A stretch of DNA of 64,000 bases. Source: Bradyrhizobium liaoningense (lineage in GTDB: Bacteria > Pseudomonadota > Alphaproteobacteria > Rhizobiales > Xanthobacteraceae). Every line of letters starts with the position of its first letter. The first letter of the stretch is position 1. Shown piece after piece: positions 16,593-26,069 of this stretch. The translations under genes were made by a program, and so were the position numbers. The notes under the pieces were generated by a model. It did not search any database and was not told where the DNA came from. It saw only the letters and a list, made by a program, of their open reading frames with translations. The stretch lies in assembly GCF_018130785.1 (NCBI RefSeq), contig NZ_JAFCJT010000001.1, positions 992,001-1,056,000 on the forward strand, read 5' to 3'.

Positions 16593-18959
16593 CTAGATCG
16601 CCGGCTTGTCCGGGCCCTGCAGTCTGGCGTGCAGGTTGATCAGCCACATCGCCGTCGGCCGCAGGATGAAGAGGTCGGCGACGAGCGCCATCACCATCGA
16701 GAAGGCGCTGAGCCAGCCGAACAGCCGCAGCGACGGCAGATCCGAGAACACGGTGACGACGAGCCCGCAGGCCAGCACCACCGTGGTCAGGATCAGCGCC
16801 GGTCCGACCAGCACGGTTGCCCGCTCCACCGCAAGCGCCGAGCCGACGCCCGGCTTGCTCTCGAGCCTGAGGCGGTTGAGGAAGTGGATGGTGGCGCTTA
16901 AGCCCAGGCCGAACGAGACCGTGAGCGCGACGACGCTGGCGAATTGCAGCCCCTCGCCCATCGCCCACAGCACCGTTCCCGACATCACCACAGGGAAGAT
17001 GCCCGGCAGGATGCAGGCGAACATCACCACCCAGGAGCGGAAGGCGAGCCCGATGAAGATCGCGACCAGCGCGAACTCGACGGTGAGGCCGCGGTTCAGC
17101 TTCTCGATCATGCTGGCCGAGTTGCGCGCCGCAATCGCGGCAAGGCCCGTCACCGCGATCTCGTAGCCGGGATGCTTCTTGCGGACGGCGTCGAGCTCCG
17201 TGTCGAGCTTGTCGACGATCGGCAGGAGCTGGCTGGAATCCTTGTCCGGCACGCGGCCTGCGACCACCACCGCATCCTGTTCGGCGTCGATGAAGCGCCG
17301 GACCAGATGCTCGGGGATGACGTTGACATATTCCTTCAGCGTCGCGACGTCGGCGCTGCCGGCCTTTTCCGCAAGCCAGCGGCGCAGGGTCTCGAGCGAC
17401 CAGACGTTGCCGACACCGGCCGCCTTCTCGACGGTCGCATGCACGTCCGCGATGGTCTGGAGCGTCTCCGGCGAGTAGAGCGTTTCACCCTTGGGGAACT
17501 GGACCAGCACGTTGACGGGGTTGGCGCCGGTGAGCTTGGCATCGAGCCGGTCGCTGGCGGCAACGGCCTGACGCTTGTCCGGCACCTGGTCCGCAAGCCG
17601 GTAGCGCGGCTCCAGATTGGCATAGATGACGCCGAGACCGGCGACGAACAGCACGGCGATCAGGCTGAACAGGCCGGGACGGCCCACCATGCGCACCGCG
17701 ATCCAGTAGCAGAAATTGCGCAGCGCCTGGACGCCGGCATCCGCACTCTGGAACTTGACCGCGAACGTCTTCTCGTTGCGCACGAGCAGCACGCCGAACA
17801 CCGGCACCAGCGACAGCACCGCGACCAGCGCGATGATGGTGGCGGCGAGGCCCGCCTCGCCGAACTTGCGGATCAGGTCGGAGTCCGAGAATTGCAACGC
17901 AATGAAGGAAATGCCGGCGGTGCCGTGCGTCAGCACGCAGGCCGGCCCCACCACCAGCACCGCATTCTTGAACGCCGTGAACTTGTCCTGTCCTGCGATC
18001 AGCCGGTCGCGCGCGGCGAAGGTGAGCTGCATCGAGTCGGAGAAGCTGATGACCATGATGAGCGGCGTCATCACGTTCAGGAACATGTTGAGATTGAAAT
18101 TGGCCCAGCCGAGCGCACCGAGCGCCAGCAGGATCGCGATCATCGGCGGGAACGCCGCCGCCACCATGAACGAGATCTTGCGGAAGAAGATGATGGCGAT
18201 GATGCAGCCGGCGAGAATGCCGAGGATGTTGTAGGTGAGCCCGTCGCGTTCGACCGCGTTGCGGATCTCGAGCTGCATCACCGGCACGCCGGAGAGCTGC
18301 ACGTTGAGGCCGGTATCGCCGAGGTCTTCCTTCATCAGCGCCCGGATGTCGCCGACGGTCTTGGTCAGCTTGCTGGAGGCGACCACCTGCGGATCGAGCG
18401 ACAGCACGATCAGCGCCAGCGTGCCGTCCTCCGACAACAGCTTGCCGCGGATGATCTCGTTGTTTTTGACGGTCTCGATGAACTTGTTGTAGGCGTCGCC
18501 CTCCGGGAGCTCAGCCGGGAAAAGCGCCGCCGGCAGCTTGCCCGGCGCCGGCGCCTGCCGCGCCGAGAACAGCGAGACCAGGCCGCGCGTGCCTTCGACC
18601 AGCTGCATGTCGGTGACGAAGTCGCGCAGCTTCTCGAGGTTGTTTCGCGCCAGGAGGTTCTTGCCTTCAACCACGACGAGAACGTCGAATTCCTCGGCCG
18701 GGAACTTCTTGGTCACCTCCTCATACTGCTTGAATTCGCGGGTGTCGGAGCGGAACAGCTGCGACAGCGAATCGTCGATCTTGATCCGGTGGATGCCGAA
18801 CACGGCACCGACGATCAGGGCGAGCAGGACGATGCAGGAGACGATCGGCGCCCGGACGGCGATCAGCCCGATGCGCTCGAGCCCGAAGGCGATCGAGGAC
18901 GTCGGTCCCTGCTCGACCTTGTCGACATGAACCTCATTCTCGCGGTGCTTTTCGAGCAT
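16593..18959 (-). CDS. RND (MMPL) family exporter, HpnN-like paralogue
   Basis: A 788-residue RND-superfamily inner-membrane protein. A first membrane helix (IVSCIVLLALIVGAVFGIH) lies at about residues 39-57, followed by a periplasmic loop, a five-helix block starting near YNILGILAGCIIAIIFF, a second loop, and a matching block near VEFALVAIFIGLAFRSWVVMFA. The motif MVISFSDSMQLTFAARDRL takes the place of the GVDFGIQY segment of HpnN. No membrane-fusion or outer-membrane partner is adjacent, as for MMPL/HpnN-type lipid exporters. Its position between the hopanoid operon and hpnP makes a lipid substrate plausible, but that is inference. An ATG with GACAAGG upstream supports the start. Confidence 0.82.
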   Translation of the reverse strand: MLEKHRENEVHVDKVEQGPTSSIAFGLERIGLIAVRAPIVSCIVLLALIVGAVFGIHRIKIDDSLSQLFRSDTREFKQYEEVTKKFPAEEFDVLVVVEGKNLLARNNLEKLRDFVTDMQLVEGTRGLVSLFSARQAPAPGKLPAALFPAELPEGDAYNKFIETVKNNEIIRGKLLSEDGTLALIVLSLDPQVVASSKLTKTVGDIRALMKEDLGDTGLNVQLSGVPVMQLEIRNAVERDGLTYNILGILAGCIIAIIFFRKISFMVAAAFPPMIAILLALGALGWANFNLNMFLNVMTPLIMVISFSDSMQLTFAARDRLIAGQDKFTAFKNAVLVVGPACVLTHGTAGISFIALQFSDSDLIRKFGEAGLAATIIALVAVLSLVPVFGVLLVRNEKTFAVKFQSADAGVQALRNFCYWIAVRMVGRPGLFSLIAVLFVAGLGVIYANLEPRYRLADQVPDKRQAVAASDRLDAKLTGANPVNVLVQFPKGETLYSPETLQTIADVHATVEKAAGVGNVWSLETLRRWLAEKAGSADVATLKEYVNVIPEHLVRRFIDAEQDAVVVAGRVPDKDSSQLLPIVDKLDTELDAVRKKHPGYEIAVTGLAAIAARNSASMIEKLNRGLTVEFALVAIFIGLAFRSWVVMFACILPGIFPVVMSGTVLWAMGEGLQFASVVALTVSFGLGLSATIHFLNRLRLESKPGVGSALAVERATVLVGPALILTTVVLACGLVVTVFSDLPSLRLFGWLSAFSMVMALVADLFILRPTAMWLINLHARLQGPDKPAI

Positions 18960-19164
18960 GCCTTGTCCAGTTCCTAAATCGGCTCGGTCTGTGAGCTTAT
19001 TGCGCCCCGCGAACGGCTTGAAAATGCCATACCAATGGGAGGCTTGCCCGTTGAAAATGCGCGGAAAATCGCCGCGAGGGGTTTAGCAGGTCAACCGGTC
19101 TTTTCGCAAGCAGGCCAAGTGTGGCCGAATCGATCAAGATGTGGCGATTTTGCCAGAACGCCCG

Positions 19165-19950
19165 TCATTCGGGCAAAGCCGTGCCAATTCGACGCGGCGC
19201 ACGGTCCGCGCTCTCATCTTTCAGCGCCACGCCGGTGACCTCCCGGGCCATCCCCTCACGGACCAGCCAGGCGATCTTGAAGGCGGCCTCGTCATAGCTC
19301 AACCCGGACTTGTGGAGGTTCGAGACGCAATTGCGCTCGGCATCGGTGCGGCCCGGCTTCGGCGCGAAGGTCAGATAGGCGCCGAGGCTGTCGGGCGCGG
19401 ACAGGCCCGGCCGCTCGCCGATCAGCGTCACCACCATGCGCGCGCCGAGAATCGCGCCGATCTCGTCGCCGAGCGCGACGCGCGCGCCTGAGGCGACAAC
19501 GACACGTCCAATCGCGACGTCGTTCCCTTCCGCGAGCAGCGGCAGCAGATGAGACACCAGCGCCACCGCATGGGCGTGAACCGCCGCCGCCGACAGGCCA
19601 TCGCCGATCACGACCGCGAGCTGGCACGGCTCCGCCGCATGTCGTGACAACAATTCGACCGAGTCGGCATCAAGCTGGCGTCCCAGATCAGGACGTCGCA
19701 GATAGTCTCCGCGGTCGGCCGCCCGGCTCCGCGCCTCGGTGACGACGAGGCCAAGCGCGCGGAGATCGGAGGCCAGACGCGCCGCGTCGAGGACGGCATG
19801 CACGGCATCGCGGGCGCGGGCATGGTCCAGCGTGAAATCGAGCAAGGCCCTTGTCGGCACACTCGCGCCGCTGCGGCCGAGCGCGACGCGCGCAGGCGTG
19901 AGCGAGCGCAGATCGAGGGTCGGGCGGCGCGGGACGGCCGGATCAGACAT
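19165..19950 (-). CDS. eutC: Ethanolamine ammonia-lyase small subunit
   Basis: A 261-residue EutC. Family blocks include [17 protein letters not shown] near the start, [20 protein letters not shown] in the middle, [18 protein letters not shown] and [18 protein letters not shown] near the end. With EutB it forms the adenosylcobalamin-dependent enzyme that splits ethanolamine into acetaldehyde and ammonia; EutC contributes cobalamin binding. It starts 6 bp after the hpnP stop, so it is almost certainly co-transcribed with hpnP and is separated from its partner eutB by hpnP. No eut reactivase, transporter or microcompartment gene is in the window. Confidence 0.93.
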   Translation of the reverse strand: MSDPAVPRRPTLDLRSLTPARVALGRSGASVPTRALLDFTLDHARARDAVHAVLDAARLASDLRALGLVVTEARSRAADRGDYLRRPDLGRQLDADSVELLSRHAAEPCQLAVVIGDGLSAAAVHAHAVALVSHLLPLLAEGNDVAIGRVVVASGARVALGDEIGAILGARMVVTLIGERPGLSAPDSLGAYLTFAPKPGRTDAERNCVSNLHKSGLSYDEAAFKIAWLVREGMAREVTGVALKDESADRAPRRIGTALPE

Positions 19951-19956
19951 GTCGCG

Positions 19957-21543
19957 TCATTCGGCGGGAACGGAGGCCTCGCGCAGCCGCAGCGAATAAT
20001 TCGAGGCGTTCTGCTTGCCGCTGGAGGCCGCGCGCGCAAAGGTGATGAGATGGTGCGCGATCAAGGTGCAGCCGATCAGCCCTTCGATGTCGCCGCGCTT
20101 GATGCGCCCGAACGCAAACTTCCAGAACACGCGCCTGTAGTCGCCGAGCACACCGACCTTCCAGAAGATGTTGCGCAGCATGACGAGACCGCGCCGGATG
20201 TTGGGCCAGGTCTTCATCTCGTCCGGCGTCGGCATCTTCAGGCGGTGCACATAGACGTTGTCGCATTGATACTGGAAGCGCGCGTAGACCTTCTCGGGCT
20301 CGTAGGCGACGCCCATGGCGTGCTTCCAGGATGCGACGACCTCGTCATAGGGCAACAGGAAGTCGACGTTGGAATCGCGGCCGTCATCCTCGATCAGGCG
20401 TCCCTCGCGCTCAAGACGGTCCCACAGCGGCGTCTTCGGCAGCGCCTGGAGCAGGTTGATCGTGAGCAGCGGAATCCGGGACTCCTCGACGAAGGCGAGC
20501 AGCGCCTCCGAGGTGTTCGGCTTGTCGGTGTCGAGCCCCATGATGATGCCGGACACGACCTCCATGCCGTAGGAGTTGATCGTTTGCACGCCCTCGAGGA
20601 TCGGGACCATCATGTTGTGGTCCTTGTGCATCGCCTTCAGCGCATCGGGATCGGGCGTTTCGATGCCGCAGAAGATGGTGATGAAATAGGCCTCGCGCAT
20701 CTTTTCCAGAATTTCGGGCCGCTTGGCGATGTTGAGCGTCGCCTCGCAGGCGAGCCGCACCACATAGCCGGTCCGCTTTTGCCATTCGATCAGATGCGGC
20801 AGCAGGTCCATCGCTGCCTTGCGGTTGCCGATGAAATTGTCGTCGACGAAATAGACCGTGTCGGTCATGCCGCACTCGCGCAGGCGGTCGAGCTCCGCGA
20901 TGATCTGCTCGGGCGACTTGAGGCGCGGATTGCGGCCGTAGAGGCCGGGGATGTCGCAGAACTCGCACTGATAGGGACAGCCGCTGGAATACTGGATGCT
21001 GCCGAGGAAGTATTTCTTCACGTCGGCAAGCTCGTAGGCCGGAATCGGAAACTCCGTCATCGGCACACGGTCCTTCGTGGTCAGCACGACCTGCTGCGCC
21101 GGGCGCGACGTGTCGCGCGACAGGATATCGAGCAGCTGATTGGTGGCGTCGCCAAGCTCGCCGACATGGAGATAGTCGAAGGACGGATAGTAATCCGGGC
21201 AGGCGCTGACGGAGGGACCGCCGAGCGCGACCGGCAGATCGAATTCATGGGCGCGGCGGCAGATGTCGTTCATCTGCTGGCGCTGGATGTGCATGCCACT
21301 GACGAAGACCGCCTCCGCCCACGCAAACTCTTCCTTGGTCGCGCGCCGGAGATTCTCGTCGACGAATTTGACCTGCCAGTCCTCGGGCAGATAGGCCGCG
21401 AGCAGCAAGAGCCCCTGCGGCGGCATGAAGGCGCGGACGCCATCGGTCAATGGATAAGAATGCTCAAACGTCCCGAACGACGAGGTGTACCGCGGAAACA
21501 CGCAAAGAATCCGCCGGGCTGTACCGTTACTTTCAGCTCGCAT
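19957..21543 (-). CDS. hpnP: Hopanoid C-2 methylase HpnP (B12-binding radical SAM)
   Basis: A 528-residue class B radical SAM methyltransferase that makes 2-methylhopanoids from SAM and a cobalamin cofactor. The N-terminal 150 residues are a B12-binding Rossmann domain (MRAESNGTARRILCVFPRYT, then ALGGPSVSACPDYYP). The radical SAM motif CPYQCEFC gives Cys189, Cys193 and Cys196, followed by DIPGLYGRNPRLKSPEQI, a signature of this DUF4070-containing group. The start at 21543 gives the family N-terminus; ATGs further upstream add non-conserved residues. It lies 150 bp downstream of eutB and 6 bp upstream of eutC on the same strand. Physical separation from the main hpn operon fits other 2-methylhopanoid producers. 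Confidence 0.92.
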   Translation of the reverse strand: MRAESNGTARRILCVFPRYTSSFGTFEHSYPLTDGVRAFMPPQGLLLLAAYLPEDWQVKFVDENLRRATKEEFAWAEAVFVSGMHIQRQQMNDICRRAHEFDLPVALGGPSVSACPDYYPSFDYLHVGELGDATNQLLDILSRDTSRPAQQVVLTTKDRVPMTEFPIPAYELADVKKYFLGSIQYSSGCPYQCEFCDIPGLYGRNPRLKSPEQIIAELDRLRECGMTDTVYFVDDNFIGNRKAAMDLLPHLIEWQKRTGYVVRLACEATLNIAKRPEILEKMREAYFITIFCGIETPDPDALKAMHKDHNMMVPILEGVQTINSYGMEVVSGIIMGLDTDKPNTSEALLAFVEESRIPLLTINLLQALPKTPLWDRLEREGRLIEDDGRDSNVDFLLPYDEVVASWKHAMGVAYEPEKVYARFQYQCDNVYVHRLKMPTPDEMKTWPNIRRGLVMLRNIFWKVGVLGDYRRVFWKFAFGRIKRGDIEGLIGCTLIAHHLITFARAASSGKQNASNYSLRLREASVPAE

Positions 21544-21693
21544 CAAAGCTCCCCCGCCACTCGACATAGCTGCGGAAATTGCCAGCCAGACACATAGCGT
21601 AATGCTGTCGCCGGAATTTCTCAATATTGTGGCATGAGCATAATTCGGAGAGGGACCAATGGTTTCCTCAAGCCGAAGGGGGCTCCGGCGGCG

Positions 21694-23076
21694 TCAGGCG
21701 ATCAAACGCGAGGCAAAATCGGGGAGCAGGCCTGCATCGCCGGCAAGGCGGAAATCGGCGCCCGCAATCCCCGACTGCACCAGCCAGTCGTCGAATTCCG
21801 GCGCGCGGCGCAGCGAGAAGACGTCGCGGACATAGAGCGCGTCGTGAAAGGACGTCGACTGGTAGTTCAGCATGACGTCGTCGGCGCCGGGGACGCCCAT
21901 GATGAAGGTGACGCCGGCGGCGGCCAGCAGCGTCAGCAGATTGTCCATGTCGTCCTGGTCCGCCTCGGCATGGTTGGTGTAGCAGATGTCGATGCCGAGC
22001 GGCAGGCCGAGCAGCTTGCCGCAAAAGTGATCCTCCAGCCCGGCGCGGATGATTTCCTTGCCGTCGTAGAGATATTCCGGGCCGATGAAGCCGACCACGC
22101 TGTTGACCAGCAATGGCGCAAAGGCACGGGCGACCGCGTAGGCGCGGGCCTCGCAGGTCTGCTGGTCGACGCCGTGATGGGCGCCCGCCGACAGCGCCGA
22201 GCCCTGGCCGGTCTCGAAATACATCACGTTCTCGCCAACCGTGCCGCGCCTCTGCGACAGCCCGGCCGCCTGCGCCTCCTTCAGGAGCGCAAGGTCGACG
22301 CCAAAGCTGCGGTTGGCGGCCTCGGTGCCGGCGACCGACTGGAAGACGAGGTCGACCGGCACGCCCTGCCCGATCAGCGACAACGTCGTCGTGACATGGG
22401 TGAGCACGCAAGCCTGGGTCGGGATCTTCAGCCGCGCGATGATCTCGTCGAGCAGCCGCAGCAATTGCGCGATGACGGCCGGATCGTCGCTCGCCGGGTT
22501 GATGCCGATGCAGGCATCGCCGGCCCCGAGCAGGATGCCGTCGAGGATCGAGGCGGTGATACCCCTGGCATCGTCGAAGGGATGGTTGGGCTGGAGCCGC
22601 GTGCTCATCCGCCCCTTCAGCCCGATGGTGTTGCGAAAGGCGGTGGTGACCTCGCATTTCCGCGCCGCCAGGATCAGGTCCTGGTTGCGCATCAGCTTCG
22701 AGACCGCCGCCGTCATTTCCGGGGTGATGCCGCCTGCCAGCTTGCGCAAAACCTCGGGCGTTGCGGCATCCGACAGCAGCCAGTCCCGGAAGGCGCCGAC
22801 CGTCAGCGAAGCCGCCGGCGCGAAGGCCTTTGCGTCGTGGCTGTCGATGACGAGGCGGGTGACCTCGTCGCTTTCATAGGGGATGACCGCTTCCTGCAGG
22901 AATTGCCCGAGCGGGACATCCGCAAGCGCCATCCGCGCCGCGATCATCTGCTCGGCGCTGACGGCCGCGATTCCGGCCAGCCGGTCGCCGGAGCGCGGCG
23001 GCGTCGCCTTGGCGAGGAGATCGCGCAGGTCCGGGAATGTGTAGGTCGTGGCGTCGATGGTGTGGCGGTAGACCAA
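21694..23076 (-). CDS. eutB: Ethanolamine ammonia-lyase large subunit
   Basis: A 460-residue EutB, the TIM-barrel catalytic subunit. Blocks typical of the family are LAKATPPRSGDRLAGIAA near residue 22, KGRMSTRLQPNHPFDD, GDACIGINPASDD and LGIDICYTNHAEADQDDMDN. The start is a TTG at 23076: a GGAGG lies 5 bases upstream and the resulting N-terminus aligns with known EutB, while no ATG or GTG is better placed. The eutB-hpnP-eutC order on one strand is unusual, since eutB and eutC are normally adjacent. The 150-bp gap to hpnP leaves room for a second promoter. Confidence 0.92.
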   Translation of the reverse strand: MVYRHTIDATTYTFPDLRDLLAKATPPRSGDRLAGIAAVSAEQMIAARMALADVPLGQFLQEAVIPYESDEVTRLVIDSHDAKAFAPAASLTVGAFRDWLLSDAATPEVLRKLAGGITPEMTAAVSKLMRNQDLILAARKCEVTTAFRNTIGLKGRMSTRLQPNHPFDDARGITASILDGILLGAGDACIGINPASDDPAVIAQLLRLLDEIIARLKIPTQACVLTHVTTTLSLIGQGVPVDLVFQSVAGTEAANRSFGVDLALLKEAQAAGLSQRRGTVGENVMYFETGQGSALSAGAHHGVDQQTCEARAYAVARAFAPLLVNSVVGFIGPEYLYDGKEIIRAGLEDHFCGKLLGLPLGIDICYTNHAEADQDDMDNLLTLLAAAGVTFIMGVPGADDVMLNYQSTSFHDALYVRDVFSLRRAPEFDDWLVQSGIAGADFRLAGDAGLLPDFASRLIA

Positions 23077-23081
23077 AGGCC

Positions 23082-23086
23082 CCTCC
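23082..23086 (-). promoter_or_regulatory. Ribosome binding site that sets the eutB TTG start
   Basis: GGAGG on the minus strand, 5 bases before TTG at 23076, within CCGGAGGGGCCT. Just upstream, 23096-23108 is a short perfect palindrome (CGGCCA G TGGCCG) that could fold at the 5' end of the message. Confidence 0.6.
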
Positions 23087-23365
23087 GGGGTTCATCGGCC
23101 AGTGGCCGACCCAAAATCGAATACGCGCTTGGCGGCCGGCGTGCACGCCGATGTTTGGGGCATTGCGGGCGAATCCCGGGCCGGGCCGGCGGAAACCGAG
23201 ACAACGAAACCAAGAGGCTGAAATAACTGACCTTTCTTTCGACTAAGGACGAAGGGGCCGGGCCACGGCGTTAAGACTGCGTCCATCTTCATTCTGCATA
23301 GTTTTGCATCAATTTTATACCACCGCGCTTTTCCGGCCACTCCCGGCCATTCGGGTCCCCGCACC

Positions 23366-25102
23366 ATGACAACCGATCGATCTGGGAATGCCACTGCGCT
23401 GGCAGGCCGTTTCACGCTGGCGACCAAGCTCTACGCGATCTTCGCGCTGTTCGCGCTGCTCACGGCGGCGATCGCGATGCTGTCCGACTACAACAGCCGC
23501 CGCAGCGCCGAGTTGACGAGCGCGATCGAGACCGCGAACGCCGCCGCGCTCAATGTCGAGCGGGTCAACTCGCTGGTCTACGCGGTCGTGATGGAATCGC
23601 GCGGCGTCTACATGTCGACCGAACCCGCGGTCGTGAAGAAATACGGCGAGGGCCTGCTCAAGTTCAACGCCCAGATCCTCGACGTCGTGAAGCGCTGGGA
23701 AACCATCGTCAGGGCCGACGATGCCGAGCAGTTCGCCACCTTCAGGAAGCGCATCGAGCAGTTCGTCGACTTCCGCAAGGAGCTGGTGCGCCGCGGCGTC
23801 GAGATCAATGCGGCCGCGGGCCGCGAATGGGGCGACAACGACGCCAACCGCGCCGTGCGCTCGGCGCTGAACAAGGATCTCGAGGCGCTGTCCAAGGTCT
23901 ATACCGAGCGCGCCAAACAGATCGCGCATGAGACCGAAACCAATCGCACCCTCTCCTTCGTGCTGACCTGCCTCGGCGGCGTGGCGCTGGCGCTGGTCGT
24001 GATCGGCATCATCATCATCGCCCGCTCGATCGCCCGCCCCCTCTCCGCCATCACCGCGACCATCGAGCAGGTCGCGGACGGCGCCGAGAATGTCGTGGTG
24101 CCGCACTCTGGCCGCGCCGACGAGATCGGCGCGCTGGCACGCGCCATCCAGATCTTCCAGGACGCGATGGGCCGCAACCGCAATCTCGCCTCGCAGGTCT
24201 CGCAGGACTCCGCCGCGCGCGAGCAGCGCGCCCGCCACATCGAGCAATCCGTCGAGGCGTTTCGCGAGGCGATCGGCGCGATCATGCGCGGCCTCAGCGA
24301 CAACGCCTCCGTCATGCGCGACACCGCACAGACCATCACCCGCGTCACGGCGGACGCGAGCAGCCGCGCCGGCACGGCGGCGAACGCGACCCAGCAGGCC
24401 TCGCACAACGTCACGGCGGTGGCAGGCGCAGCCGAGGAGCTGTCCGCCTCGGTGGTAGAGATCGGCCGCCAGGTCCGGCAGTCCGCAGGCGCGGTCGAGC
24501 AGACCGGCCAGCGCACCGCGAAATCGATCTCCGAGATCGAAAGCCTCGCGGCCGCCACCCAGCGCATCGACGGCGTGCTCAATCTGATCCAGGCGATCGC
24601 CGAGCAGACCAATCTGCTCGCGCTGAACGCCACCATCGAAGCCGCGCGCGCCGGTGACGCCGGCCGCGGCTTTGCCGTCGTCGCGCACGAAGTGAAGGCG
24701 CTGGCGGGTCAGACCGCCAAGGCGACCGCCGAGATCGGCGAGAACGTCTCGATGATCCAGGCGTCCACCCGCAACGCGGTCGACGCCGTGCGCGAGATCG
24801 GCGGCGCGGTGCGCGAGATCAACGATGTCACCTCGGCCATCGCCGGCGCCATCGGCCAGCAGGACGCCGCCACGCGCGAGATCTCGTCCAACGCGCAATC
24901 GGCTGCCCAGGGCAACGAGACCCTGGTCGCGAACATCACCTCGCTGCGCGACGCCATCGGCGAGACCGACACCGCGGCGGCCTCCGTGCTGACGGCCGCG
25001 AGCAGCCTGACGGAGACGGCGGACACGCTGTCGCGCGAGGTGGAGAAGTTCTTCCAGAACTTGCGGTCAGGGGCGGACAGCCGCATCGCCAGGGCGGGAT
25101 GA
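23366..25102 (+). CDS. Methyl-accepting chemotaxis protein
   Basis: A 578-residue chemoreceptor. A first membrane helix ([18 protein letters not shown], about residues 22-40) leads to a helical periplasmic sensor domain of about 150 residues. A second membrane helix ([20 protein letters not shown]) lies at about 197-216, followed by a HAMP domain ([20 protein letters not shown]) and a long signalling coiled coil. The conserved hairpin tip reads ...[21 protein letters not shown], then [18 protein letters not shown]. The ligand is unknown. No CheA, CheW or other chemotaxis gene is adjacent, so it is an orphan receptor, common in rhizobia. An inverted repeat follows its stop. Confidence 0.95.
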   Translation: MTTDRSGNATALAGRFTLATKLYAIFALFALLTAAIAMLSDYNSRRSAELTSAIETANAAALNVERVNSLVYAVVMESRGVYMSTEPAVVKKYGEGLLKFNAQILDVVKRWETIVRADDAEQFATFRKRIEQFVDFRKELVRRGVEINAAAGREWGDNDANRAVRSALNKDLEALSKVYTERAKQIAHETETNRTLSFVLTCLGGVALALVVIGIIIIARSIARPLSAITATIEQVADGAENVVVPHSGRADEIGALARAIQIFQDAMGRNRNLASQVSQDSAAREQRARHIEQSVEAFREAIGAIMRGLSDNASVMRDTAQTITRVTADASSRAGTAANATQQASHNVTAVAGAAEELSASVVEIGRQVRQSAGAVEQTGQRTAKSISEIESLAAATQRIDGVLNLIQAIAEQTNLLALNATIEAARAGDAGRGFAVVAHEVKALAGQTAKATAEIGENVSMIQASTRNAVDAVREIGGAVREINDVTSAIAGAIGQQDAATREISSNAQSAAQGNETLVANITSLRDAIGETDTAAASVLTAASSLTETADTLSREVEKFFQNLRSGADSRIARAG

Positions 25103-25555
25103 CAGTGCGCCCACCGCCGCGAAGCCTGCGGTGGGCTCGCTCCGACAAAAAACTGAAAAACAACCCCATGCACAGTAGCCGGGGATAGCGATATCAACGG
25201 CTTGACTATCGGCACGAGGTCTTGCGGATTTTACGAATCCCATTTGACTCGTCGGGCAAAACACCGGCATGATGTCATCATGGCGATGGTCCTCCTGAAC
25301 CGAACCTGGCGAAGCACTGCGCGATGAACAAAAGCAATCGAGTGCTATTTCTCTGCACTGGAATCAGCCCAACGATTAAGCTTAGGCGTGCGCCAGTATC
25401 GTGTCGGACCTTGATCTATCTCAAGGTCTCCGGGGGCTAAATCGGCAATCTTTTGGCGGCGGGTGCATTGCCGATACCTCGCGCACACAGGCGGCGCGCG
25501 AGTCGAACGATTGAAGCCGGCATGGGCCCTTGTGCCTGATCTGACGGCAAGTCCC
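25103..25555. other. 453-bp intergenic region with hairpin and FixK-type box
   Basis: GCCCACCGC/GCGGTGGGC at 25109-25136 is a hairpin just past the chemoreceptor stop; it lacks a T-run and may act as a weak terminator. The right half carries the FixK-type palindrome listed separately. Nothing else was recognised between 25140 and 25400, where base composition is lower than in the flanking chemoreceptor gene. Confidence 0.5.
25411..25424 (+). promoter_or_regulatory. FixK/FNR-type box upstream of DUF3302-hlyD pair
   Basis: TTGATCTATCTCAA fits the TTGA-N6-TCAA FixK/FNR consensus, inside a longer perfect repeat CCTTGA-N6-TCAAGG. It lies 132 bp upstream of the 25556 start. With the usual centre at -41.5, transcription would start near 25459. 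Predicts induction under low oxygen. Confidence 0.6.
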
Positions 25556-26032
25556 ATGGAAGATCCATTCCTGAACTACTTCGCATTGGGCCTGTTGTTT
25601 TTCGTAGTGATCGTGCTGGTCTACGGCATCATCGCGATCCACGACATTCCGGCTCGGATCGCGCACGCGCGTCATCATCCGCACCAGGACGCGATCCACG
25701 CCGCAGGCTGGATCAGCCTGTTCATGCTGCACCTGCTGTGGCCGTTCCTCTGGATCTGGGCGATGATGTATCGACCGGATCGAGGCTGGGGCTTCGGCCA
25801 AAAGCCGGGCGAGCCCGCTTCGCCGCAGGAGGCGGTGGCTGAGCTCGAGGCGCTCAGGCGCCGAATGACGGAGATCGAAGCAAAGCTAGAGAACAGGGAT
25901 CCAGCAGCTCAATCGAACAAGGAACAGCCTCGGCCTGCCGTCGGGCAATCGGGACCAGCGATCTCGGCTGCCGAGGGGAGCGCTCCTGCGACAGATGCGG
26001 TAGCTTTGGAGAGCCGAGGCGGCCGACGATAA
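25556..26032 (+). CDS. DUF3302 inner-membrane protein (YiaW-like)
   Basis: A 158-residue protein. Two hydrophobic segments at about residues 5-25 (FALGLLFFVVIVLVYGIIAI) and 45-66 (WISLFMLHLLWPFLWIWAMM) flank a basic histidine-rich loop (ARIAHARHHPHQDAIH). A cytoplasmic coiled region (AELEALRRRMTEIEAKLE) and a disordered tail follow. This is the pattern of DUF3302 proteins such as E. coli YiaW, which are encoded immediately upstream of an HlyD-type protein (YiaV), exactly as here with a 37-bp gap. The role is unknown; membrane or envelope transport accessory is inferred from the partner. The ATG at 25556 was chosen over an upstream one because it starts at the conserved membrane segment. Confidence 0.8.
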   Translation: MEDPFLNYFALGLLFFVVIVLVYGIIAIHDIPARIAHARHHPHQDAIHAAGWISLFMLHLLWPFLWIWAMMYRPDRGWGFGQKPGEPASPQEAVAELEALRRRMTEIEAKLENRDPAAQSNKEQPRPAVGQSGPAISAAEGSAPATDAVALESRGGRR

Positions 26033-26069
26033 CTGACGTGCTCTCGAAGCTTGGAGCGGGAGGCCACCG

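Noticed and set aside
16944..18977. A 677-codon open frame on the plus strand opposite the RND exporter
   Set aside because: No domain, extreme Arg/Asp/His content, and it lies wholly over a clear RND gene.
21544..21693. EcfG (general stress sigma) promoter before hpnP
   Set aside because: hpnP of related species is reported to respond to EcfG, but no GGAAC-N16-17-CGTT match was visible in the 150 bp before the start.
23077..23365. Cobalamin riboswitch before eutB-hpnP-eutC
   Set aside because: GCCACTGG next to the eutB start resembles part of a B12 box, but it belongs to a 13-base palindrome. No other conserved riboswitch segments could be found by eye in the 289-bp leader. A covariance-model search would decide.
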